A DNA stretch of 18,842 nucleotides from JAZGEG01 sp964346665 (GTDB lineage: Archaea; Aenigmatarchaeota; Aenigmatarchaeia; QMZP01; QMZT01): the NCBI GenBank assembly GCA_964346665.1, contig CAYFVC010000021.1:1-18842 (forward strand), in the 5' to 3' direction. The notes under the pieces were generated by a model. The model did not search any database. It was given only the letters and a program-made list of their open reading frames with translations, and was not told the DNA's origin. Position 1 is the stretch's first letter; the number at the start of each line of letters is the position of its first letter. The position numbers and the translations under genes were made by a program. Shown piece after piece: positions 12,404 to 18,360 of the stretch.

Positions 12404-13435
12404 CTATTTTTGAGGGTAAGCTTTTCGAACTAAATCCATTTTTCCCTTGAATCTCTTTCTTATCGGCTCGAGCATCCGGTTGACTTCTTTCGACATTGCC
12501 TTTTTCAGATCTTCAGAATGGAGATTCTTTGAAACAAAATCTTTTTCGAGCGATTTGTAATCTTTGTAAGAAACATTCCCGCCGAATTTATCCGGCCTTT
12601 CCACTAGGAATTTCTCTTTCCTGTCCTCTTTCAGAACCATGATCACGTATTTCATGAAGGCGAGCACACCGTTGTTTTCGGTCTTGCCTGCAGGGCAATA
12701 CGCTTTCGTTATCCTTTTTTCCACCACATCCGGAGGGTCTAGGAGGTCAACCTTTGATTTCTCCTCTGATGCGCTCATTTTCTCTCCGTGCAAACCTGGG
12801 AGCATGGGTGTCATTACCTCGACTCGTTTTTTGTAACCTAGCGAAGGGAGGACTTCTCTGGCGAAGGCGAGTATCTTCCTCTGATCATGTCCTCCATACT
12901 GGACATCAACATCGAGGTAAACCTCGTCCAGCGCCTGCAGTATGGGATAGATGAACCCGCTGAGTTTCGGTTCCTTCCCAAAACGAACGACATCCGAAGC
13001 CGCTCTCCTACAACGGGCGAACGTGTTCAACGCGGAAAGCCTGTACATATCCAGGGTGTATTTCGGATCGAGCTCGAAATCCCTTCCCTTGATGAATTCG
13101 AGTTTGCTCCTGTCAACCCCTATTGAATCAAGCATGCCGGAAATAACTTCGATGTAGTATTTCATTCTGGTATCCAGCAAATCGAATGGCGTTTTCTGGT
13201 CATCAAGGTGTCCATGTATGTCAGCGAAGAGTATCTTGAAGTGAAATCCCGCCTTGAGGAAATCGCTCACCTTTATCACGGGGATGAAATACCCTATATG
13301 GGGTTTTCCTGTGATGGCGAGACCTATGTATGCGTAAGGGTGTTTTTTCTTTTTTAGCAATCCCTTTAATTCGGGTTCTGTCAATATCTCTTCTGTATTC
13401 CTCTTCACGAGGTTGAGTCGTTTTTGGAAATCCAT
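12404..13435 (-). CDS. tyrS: Tyrosyl-tRNA synthetase, haloarchaeal/opisthokont type
   Basis: A 343-aa class I TyrRS. The HIGH region reads ITGKPHIGYFIP (41-52), and KMSAS is at 219-223. Tyrosine-pocket residues appear at Tyr36, Tyr163, Gln167, Asp170 and Gln185, each three lower than in human TyrRS. Stretches such as SDFLKAGF, ILFADIHG, YTLDMYRLSA, LQALDEVYLDVD and ENNGVLAF look far closer to human cytosolic TyrRS than to Pyrococcus TyrRS. It charges tRNA-Tyr. A TATA box at 13465-13475 predicts a leader of about 9 nt before ATG 13435. Confidence 0.96.
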   Translation of the reverse strand: MDFQKRLNLVKRNTEEILTEPELKGLLKKKKHPYAYIGLAITGKPHIGYFIPVIKVSDFLKAGFHFKILFADIHGHLDDQKTPFDLLDTRMKYYIEVISGMLDSIGVDRSKLEFIKGRDFELDPKYTLDMYRLSALNTFARCRRAASDVVRFGKEPKLSGFIYPILQALDEVYLDVDVQYGGHDQRKILAFAREVLPSLGYKKRVEVMTPMLPGLHGEKMSASEEKSKVDLLDPPDVVEKRITKAYCPAGKTENNGVLAFMKYVIMVLKEDRKEKFLVERPDKFGGNVSYKDYKSLEKDFVSKNLHSEDLKKAMSKEVNRMLEPIRKRFKGKMDLVRKAYPQK

Positions 13436-13464
13436 AAGATCACTATATTGTATAATTGTTGGAG

Positions 13465-13475
13465 TTTTATAAAAA
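13465..13475 (-). promoter_or_regulatory. TATA box of tyrS
   Basis: Minus strand TTTTTTATAAA, about 34 bp before ATG 13435, so transcription should start near 13444. Confidence 0.5.
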
Positions 13476-13514
13476 ATGAATTTTGTGCAGGAGAAGTTGA
13501 AGTGTTTGGGAAAA

Positions 13515-13523
13515 TTTTATAAA
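13515..13523 (+). promoter_or_regulatory. TATA box of the deoxyhypusine synthase transcript
   Basis: TTTTATAAA, followed by CCGCGCGG. The centre is 26 bp before an ATG at 13545 but 116 bp before the enzyme's own ATG. Confidence 0.6.
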
Positions 13524-13544
13524 CCGCGCGGTCAAAATAAAAAC

Positions 13545-13592
13545 ATGAGTTATTTTATCAACTCTTTTTTCTTGTCCCTGAGAAGAGGGTAA
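13545..13592 (+). CDS. Possible leaderless 15-codon upstream ORF
   Basis: ATG 13545 sits exactly where leaderless genes in this window begin. The frame reads MSYFINSFFLSLRRG and stops at TAA 13590-13592, 42 bp before the deoxyhypusine synthase ATG. It could be a leader peptide that tunes downstream translation, or chance. No homologue is known to me. Confidence 0.3.
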   Translation: MSYFINSFFLSLRRG

Positions 13593-13621
13593 CAACTAGC
13601 GAAATTCATTCGTATTTTTCA

Positions 13622-13630
13622 GGAGGTGAT
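13622..13630 (+). promoter_or_regulatory. Full-length Shine-Dalgarno site of deoxyhypusine synthase
   Basis: GGAGGTGAT matches the archaeal 16S tail over nine bases and lies 4 nt before ATG 13635. The GTG at 13626 is part of the site, not the start. Confidence 0.85.
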
Positions 13631-13634
13631 GATT

Positions 13635-14555
13635 ATGAAAAGTGTCAAGGACATAAGGTTTTCGAAGGATGTTGATGATCTGGTCAGGCAGATGTACGAA
13701 TCAGGGGGGTTCACCGCTAAAAAGCTCGCGGAAGGTGTGGATATCTTGGAAAGGATGGTGAAGGAAAAAGCGAAAATTTTCCTTTCTTTCCCCGCGTGCA
13801 TAATCTCGACAGGGGTTCGTGGAGTTATCAAGGACTTGGTTAAAGAAAAGATAGTGGATGTTGTGATAACGACGTGCGGAACTTTGGATCACGACATTTC
13901 GAGGTCCTGGAAGGATTACTACCACGGATCGTTCATGATGGATGATTTGGAGCTGAAGAAGAAGGGGATCTGCAGGCTGGGTAATATTATTTTCCCGAAT
14001 GAAAACCATGGGATAATTATAGAGGAGAAGGTACAGCCTTTTCTGGAAGATCTCTGGAAAGAGGGGAAAAAGGAATTGTCATCGAAAGAATTAGTCTGGG
14101 AGTTCGGGAAGAGGATGAAAAACGAAGATTCGATAATATACTGGGCCACGAAAAATCGAATTCCGATTTTCATACCTGCAATAATGGACGGTTCCTTTGG
14201 TTCGCAGATCTGGATGTTCTCCCAGGACCACGATTTCAAGGTGGATATTCTAAAGGATGAGAAAGACCTATCGGACATAGTTTACGATTCGAAGAAAACC
14301 GGTGGGTTGATAATTGGTGGAGGTATATCGAAGCACCACACGATATGGTGGAACCAGTTCAGGGGTGGGCTGGATTACGCTGTTTACATAACGACCGCCC
14401 CAGAATGGGACGGCTCATTATCAGGCGCTCGACCTCGCGAAGCGATAACATGGGGGAAGATAAAGGAAAAGGCGAAACATGTAACGATCGAGGGTGATGC
14501 GACAGTTATTTTGCCTATCATGATCGCTAGTTTGATTAAGAGGTTGAAATCTTAG
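13635..14555 (+). CDS. dys: Deoxyhypusine synthase
   Basis: A 306-aa protein with the deoxyhypusine synthase signature: NAD-site region TTCGTLDHDISRSW (79-92), GGGISKHH (228-235) and the active-site stretch EWDGSLSGARPREAITWGK, with catalytic Lys275 in WGKI. It transfers the aminobutyl group of spermidine to a lysine of aIF5A, the first step to hypusine. The length is normal for archaea. Unlike most first genes here, it has a leader of about 90 nt and a perfect Shine-Dalgarno site, and a short leaderless ORF precedes it. The beta-CASP gene follows with its own promoter. Confidence 0.95.
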   Translation: MKSVKDIRFSKDVDDLVRQMYESGGFTAKKLAEGVDILERMVKEKAKIFLSFPACIISTGVRGVIKDLVKEKIVDVVITTCGTLDHDISRSWKDYYHGSFMMDDLELKKKGICRLGNIIFPNENHGIIIEEKVQPFLEDLWKEGKKELSSKELVWEFGKRMKNEDSIIYWATKNRIPIFIPAIMDGSFGSQIWMFSQDHDFKVDILKDEKDLSDIVYDSKKTGGLIIGGGISKHHTIWWNQFRGGLDYAVYITTAPEWDGSLSGARPREAITWGKIKEKAKHVTIEGDATVILPIMIASLIKRLKS

Positions 14556-14560
14556 TAATT

Positions 14561-14570
14561 CTTATAAATA
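14561..14570 (+). promoter_or_regulatory. TATA box of the beta-CASP nuclease gene
   Basis: CTTATAAATA, centred 25 bp before ATG 14591. This predicts a leaderless transcript. Confidence 0.65.
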
Positions 14571-14590
14571 GTAAACCCCGAATAATTGTA

Positions 14591-15841
14591 ATGATTGAAA
14601 TACGGTTTCTAGGGGGATGCGGGGAAGTCGGGAAGCTAGGGATGTTAATAGATACAGGAGTTGAGAAGTTTCTCTGGGAATACGGGATTAAAGTACAGAC
14701 AGGGGAGAAGCCGATAGAGCCGAGCGTAAATCTTGACGGGATTTTCGTTTCCCACGCCCATTTGGATCATTCCGGTCTTCTTCCGAAGCTCTACAGGCTT
14801 GGTTACGATGGACCTCTTTATTCCGACCCTGCAACGCTCGATTTGCTTTCCATCCTACTTCGCGATTCTCTGAAAATCCAGAAGAGATCTGGCGAACCTC
14901 TGGATTACCTGCTGGTGGATATCAAGAATCTCGAAAGAAACACGAGGTTCCTTCGAGCGAACGAGAAAGAGGATTTCGTTACGTCCTCCGTAGAATTCCA
15001 TAGCGCGGGACACATACCTGGAAGTGTTATGGTTTTGCTAGAATCCGGTGGAAAGCGGATACTGTTCACAGGGGATGTTAAATTCATCGATACGCAACTG
15101 ATGGAAGGGGCACAAACTAAATTTAAGGGTATTGACGTGCTCATTTCGGAATCCACGTATTCCTATACAAACCATCCCGAAAGGAAGTCCCTCGAAGAAT
15201 CGCTCAAAAAAATCGTCCAGGAAACGGTTTACGGAGGTGGGATTTGCGTTATTCCTGCTTTTGCCGTGGGAAGGACGCAGGAACTGCTTTTGATTCTCCA
15301 CGAACTTGGGATTCCTATCTATCTGGACGGGATGGGAATTCGAGCGACAGAATCCATCCTCCGCCATCCAAAAAGCGTGAAAAACCACAAGAAATTGGAG
15401 AAGGCGTTTTCTTTCGCAAGAAAGATCAAGAATGCAAGGGAGAGGGAAAGGGTTATAGAAAGACCATGCGTGATTCTCACGACGGCAGGTATGCTTAACG
15501 GCGGTCCTGTTGTCTACTACATCTCCATGCTCCATGAAAGACCTGATTGTTCCCTCGTCCTCACAGGGTATCAGGTCCCTGGAACTGCGGGCAGGACTTT
15601 GCTGGATACAGGGAAATTCACAAACGGGGAGATCGAAGTCAAACCTAAGATGCGAATGGAATTCCTTGACTTTTCCGCGCACACGGATCACGATCATTTG
15701 ATAGATTTTTACAAAAAGGTGAAACCCAAAAAAATCCTGATCGTCCACGGGGAAAAAACAGAAGAGTTCGCGAAAGAATTGCGAAAGCTAGGATTCGATG
15801 CTCACGCTCCCAAGAACGGGGACAGATTCGAATTGGTTTAA
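14591..15841 (+). CDS. Beta-CASP metallo-beta-lactamase ribonuclease (aCPSF2-like)
   Basis: The 416-aa protein has all MBL and beta-CASP motifs: HAHLDH (55-60), His141 in SAGHIPGS, Asp162 in FTGDVKF, Glu187 in SEST (motif A), His364 in SAHTDHD (motif B) and His386 in VHGE (motif C). It lacks the N-terminal KH domains of aCPSF1/FttA, so it fits the aCPSF2 group, which includes RNA endo/exonucleases. Start and length agree with the family. It is followed within 25 bp by the RtcA-like cyclase, whose TATA box overlaps its stop codon. Both act on RNA ends, so a shared role is plausible but unproven. Confidence 0.93.
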   Translation: MIEIRFLGGCGEVGKLGMLIDTGVEKFLWEYGIKVQTGEKPIEPSVNLDGIFVSHAHLDHSGLLPKLYRLGYDGPLYSDPATLDLLSILLRDSLKIQKRSGEPLDYLLVDIKNLERNTRFLRANEKEDFVTSSVEFHSAGHIPGSVMVLLESGGKRILFTGDVKFIDTQLMEGAQTKFKGIDVLISESTYSYTNHPERKSLEESLKKIVQETVYGGGICVIPAFAVGRTQELLLILHELGIPIYLDGMGIRATESILRHPKSVKNHKKLEKAFSFARKIKNARERERVIERPCVILTTAGMLNGGPVVYYISMLHERPDCSLVLTGYQVPGTAGRTLLDTGKFTNGEIEVKPKMRMEFLDFSAHTDHDHLIDFYKKVKPKKILIVHGEKTEEFAKELRKLGFDAHAPKNGDRFELV

Positions 15842-15845
15842 ATTA
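15836..15845 (+). promoter_or_regulatory. TATA box of the RtcA-like gene, built over the nuclease stop codon
   Basis: GTTTAAATTA contains the TAA stop (15839-15841) of the nuclease and lies about 24 bp before ATG 15864. Confidence 0.5.
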
Positions 15846-15863
15846 TCAAATTCAATTATAATT

Positions 15864-16898
15864 ATGATGGAAATTCCAGGGGAATACGGTAGCGGGTCTG
15901 GGACGATCGTCCGCTTATCGACTGCTTTTTCCGCCCTCACCGGCAAACCTATCAGAATAACGGATATTCGGGCGAAAAGACCGAGTCCAGGCCTCCGGCA
16001 TCAGCATCTGGAAGCGGTGAGGATTCTCGCTAAAATTTGCTCTGCAGAGATCAAAGGAGATGAAGTGGGGTCGAAGGAGATTGAATTTCATCCTGAGAAG
16101 ATAAAAGGCGGGGAATTTGATGTTAACATTGAAACCGCTGGATCGATAGGTTTATTGAGTTACGCAACCTTGATCCCTGCGGTTTTCGGGAAGGGGAAGA
16201 CAATGCTTAGGGTAAAGGGCGGGTCCATCGCCTCTAAGTGGTCGCCTCCTATCCCCTATATGGAAAACGTTCTTTTGCCTATTCTATCAAAAATGGGTAT
16301 TCAGGCGAATTTCACGATTAAAAAACACGGGTTCTACCCTGTTGGAGGGAGTAAGGTGGATTTCGAAATAAATCCCGTGCAAGAAATAAAACCGATAACC
16401 TTAACGGACTCAGGTGAGGTTTTGAAAATCAACGGCCTTTCAATAGCGAGCGAATCCCTCAAAAATAAAAACGTCGCTGAAAGGCAGATCAGGGGTTTCA
16501 GAAGGATCATAAGGAAGGAAAAGGATGTGGATGTCAAACCAGTTTACGTCCAAGCTGCCTGCCCGGGATCCGTATTTGTCATTTGGGCTGAAACGTCAAC
16601 AGGTTGTATTCTAGCGGGGGACAGCGTGGGAGAAATTAGGAAGCCCTCCGAAGTGATAGGAGAGGAAGCGGCCTTCAAGCTCAAGGAGGAGATTCAATAC
16701 AAATCTAGCGTTGGTAAAAATCTCGCAGATCAGCTCATACCGTTCATGGCTCTTGCGAAAGGAAAATCAGAAATCATCGCTCCTTCGTTTTCGGAGCATG
16801 TGAAGACTAATATCTGGTTGTGCGAAAAATTCCTGGGATCGAAGTTCGTTACGAAAGAGGACGGGGAGAACTTAAGGATCGTTTGTTCTGGTAAATAA
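15864..16898 (+). CDS. rtcA: RNA 3'-terminal phosphate cyclase family protein (RtcA-like)
   Basis: A 344-aa member of the RtcA family. Conserved blocks: AKRPSPGLRHQHLEAV (37-52), ETAGSIGL (90-97), GGSIASKWSPPIPYMEN (119-135), ADQLIPFMALA (288-298) and the adenylated His312 in SEHVKTNIWL. The N-terminal motif, DGxxGEGGGQILR in E. coli RtcA, reads PGEYGSGSGTIVR. Thus the metal-binding Glu14 equivalent is Ser10 and the Gln is Thr14, while Arg21, Arg40, Arg43 and Gln51 equivalents (Arg17, Arg36, Arg39, Gln47) remain. Activity may be altered. RtcA makes 2',3'-cyclic ends on RNA. I start at ATG 15864 because a longer frame overlaps the nuclease gene; ATG 15867 is equally possible. Confidence 0.88.
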   Translation: MMEIPGEYGSGSGTIVRLSTAFSALTGKPIRITDIRAKRPSPGLRHQHLEAVRILAKICSAEIKGDEVGSKEIEFHPEKIKGGEFDVNIETAGSIGLLSYATLIPAVFGKGKTMLRVKGGSIASKWSPPIPYMENVLLPILSKMGIQANFTIKKHGFYPVGGSKVDFEINPVQEIKPITLTDSGEVLKINGLSIASESLKNKNVAERQIRGFRRIIRKEKDVDVKPVYVQAACPGSVFVIWAETSTGCILAGDSVGEIRKPSEVIGEEAAFKLKEEIQYKSSVGKNLADQLIPFMALAKGKSEIIAPSFSEHVKTNIWLCEKFLGSKFVTKEDGENLRIVCSGK

Positions 16899-17457
16899 AG
16901 ATTGAAAAAATTATCACGATCGTCGCAAGGAAACTCTCGATCATTAGGAAACTCACGTGAGTTTCTGGGATTCTCGTCACGGTTCCTAGGAAGTAATCAA
17001 AATAGTCGTTGGCGAGGAAGAGGAGAAGAAGTATAACAGTGTTATATTTGTTCGGCTGGATTTTCGGTATGAGGATTATTCCTTCCAAAACCATCCCGAA
17101 ATGAAGGAAAAAGTTAACGATCCCAACAACCTGATCCTCGAAAACCACATAATTCCCCCAGTAAAGGTAGATCGCCAGCATCGTCCATATCCCGTATTTT
17201 ATCACGTAGACGGACGCGAGTAATTTGAGAAAATTAGGGATTTTCTTTCTGAAGTAAATCAGAAGACAAACGAAAGCGAAGAGGAGGACTGAAATCGGTG
17301 AATCGAGGATTATGATCCAGAGGAAGGGGGAGGAGTCCATGAGCTGTTCCCAGTAATAGCGAATGCCGACAAAAAATCCCGCTAGGTTCGCTAAAGCGAT
17401 CAGAATGACGAAAATCCTTTTGCCAAAAATTTTTTCCGAAAGACTTTCGAAAATCAT
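16849..17457 (-). CDS. DUF1405 (YpjA-like) membrane protein
   Basis: A 202-aa membrane protein with six or so TM segments. It has the DUF1405 landmarks LDSPISVLLF, IKYGIWTML, FLHFGMVLEGI and ANDYFDYFLGTVTRIPE. Found in Bacillus (YpjA) and archaea; the function is not known to me. The gene starts within the stop codon of the acyltransferase (ATGA overlap), so it is translationally coupled and last in the minus-strand run. Its final 50 bp overlap the RtcA coding end in antisense. Confidence 0.85.
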   Translation of the reverse strand: MIFESLSEKIFGKRIFVILIALANLAGFFVGIRYYWEQLMDSSPFLWIIILDSPISVLLFAFVCLLIYFRKKIPNFLKLLASVYVIKYGIWTMLAIYLYWGNYVVFEDQVVGIVNFFLHFGMVLEGIILIPKIQPNKYNTVILLLLFLANDYFDYFLGTVTRIPETHVSFLMIESFLATIVIIFSIFIYQNKRSLSSPRPLS

Positions 17458-17942
17458 CTCTTGATCTCCTTTGCCGGGACGCCCCCTACGAATTTCCCTT
17501 TAGGTACGTTTTTGTTAACCAGAGAGTACGCAGCGACAGTCGCGTTGTCTCCTATTTCAACACCTGGAAGTATTAAGCAAAGGGTTCCTATCATCACGTT
17601 CTTCCCTATTTTTATTCTCCCCTTTTTCCAGTGATGATTGAGGAACTCGTGTGTTACGATCATTGTGTCCTGCCCGATAAGCGTGTTGTCGCCTATCTCG
17701 ATGAGTTCCGGAAAGAAGATATCCATCTTGACTCCGAGCAGCGAGACGTTTTTCCCTATCTTCGCTCCAGTCTTTCGATAGAGCATGGATTTCAATTTCA
17801 TGTCCGGCATAAACCTGCAGATCGTGTTAATGATGAAGTTTTTAAAAACCCTTATAGGATGTTTTATGTTCTTCCACTTATGGAAATCTCCCCTTTCCCT
17901 GTAATATTCGAAATAGTCTACTTCCCTTTTCTTTTTTTCCAT
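17454..17942 (-). CDS. Hexapeptide-repeat acyltransferase (maltose/galactoside O-acetyltransferase-like)
   Basis: The 162-aa protein has a left-handed beta-helix formed by hexapeptide repeats (IGKNVSLLGVKMDI, IGDNTLIGQDTMIV, IGKNVMIGTLCLIL, IGDNATVAAYSLV) and the typical end VGGVPAKEIKR. His98 in VTHEF is the likely base. Such trimers acetylate sugars or other hydroxyl groups using acyl-CoA. The basic 60-residue N-terminus with FKNFIINTICRF could be amphipathic and touch the membrane. AAAGGGG precedes the ATG by 7 nt. It overlaps the DUF504 gene by 25 bp and DUF1405 by 4 bp, suggesting surface-glycan work, unproven. Confidence 0.88.
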   Translation of the reverse strand: MEKKKREVDYFEYYRERGDFHKWKNIKHPIRVFKNFIINTICRFMPDMKLKSMLYRKTGAKIGKNVSLLGVKMDIFFPELIEIGDNTLIGQDTMIVTHEFLNHHWKKGRIKIGKNVMIGTLCLILPGVEIGDNATVAAYSLVNKNVPKGKFVGGVPAKEIKR

Positions 17943-18160
17943 ATCGTTTCCCCTTTCATCCGTATCTCAACAACCCTGTGGTTGGGGATGAAAATTTCAT
18001 GGTCGTTATCCTTGTAATAGAAGTGCGACCTTTTTATACTTATGATCTTTCGACCAGAAACGGTTTTCCTGTCGTCTTTCGCGCCTCTGTGGATGAAGAT
18101 AACTTTCGCACCCGCCAGCTTCCCTGTCCACTTCAACTTGTTCAGGGTTTCGAACACCAT
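17918..18160 (-). CDS. DUF504 (UPF0248) protein
   Basis: An 80-aa archaeal protein with the DUF504 pattern: LNKLKW at the start, VIFIHRGAKDD, SGRKIISIKRSHFY, then IPNHRVVEIRMKGETIW. The basic surface suggests RNA binding, but its role has not been established to my knowledge. Its gene lies 33 bp after the small zinc ribbon and overlaps the acyltransferase by 25 bp. No Shine-Dalgarno site is visible before ATG 18160, so it may be leaderless or coupled. Confidence 0.85.
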   Translation of the reverse strand: MVFETLNKLKWTGKLAGAKVIFIHRGAKDDRKTVSGRKIISIKRSHFYYKDNDHEIFIPNHRVVEIRMKGETIWKKRKGK

Positions 18161-18193
18161 CTTTATAATATGTTGTTTTCTAGAAATAAACCT

Positions 18194-18316
18194 TTATTCC
18201 TTCGTTTCCAGGTAAACATCAAGGCTGTCCTTCCTCCCGCATCTAGGGCATTCGTCCATCTTCTGGAAAACAATCCCGCACTTCAGGCAGATCATTTTCT
18301 CAATCAATTCGCCCAT
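18194..18316 (-). CDS. 40-aa zinc-ribbon protein
   Basis: A short gene read from the minus strand: MGELIEKMICLKCG..., with CLKC at 10-13 and CPRC at 23-26, a rubredoxin-like two-knuckle zinc ribbon, then a short acidic tail. AAGGTG ends 6 nt before the ATG, the same ribosome-binding type as elsewhere in the window. It could be an RNA- or protein-binding micro-protein. No specific family recognised. Confidence 0.7.
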   Translation of the reverse strand: MGELIEKMICLKCGIVFQKMDECPRCGRKDSLDVYLETKE

Positions 18317-18360
18317 TTCAACACCTTGGTTACTTCCTTTCTAAAAATTGTAAAAAAGAT

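Noticed and set aside
15038..15748. 236-codon minus-strand frame
   Set aside because: Lies wholly inside the beta-CASP gene, whose motifs fix the coding strand; the antisense product has no family features.
15798..15863. 22-residue N-terminal extension of the RtcA-like protein
   Set aside because: It would lie inside the nuclease gene in another frame; the TATA box and family start support 15864.
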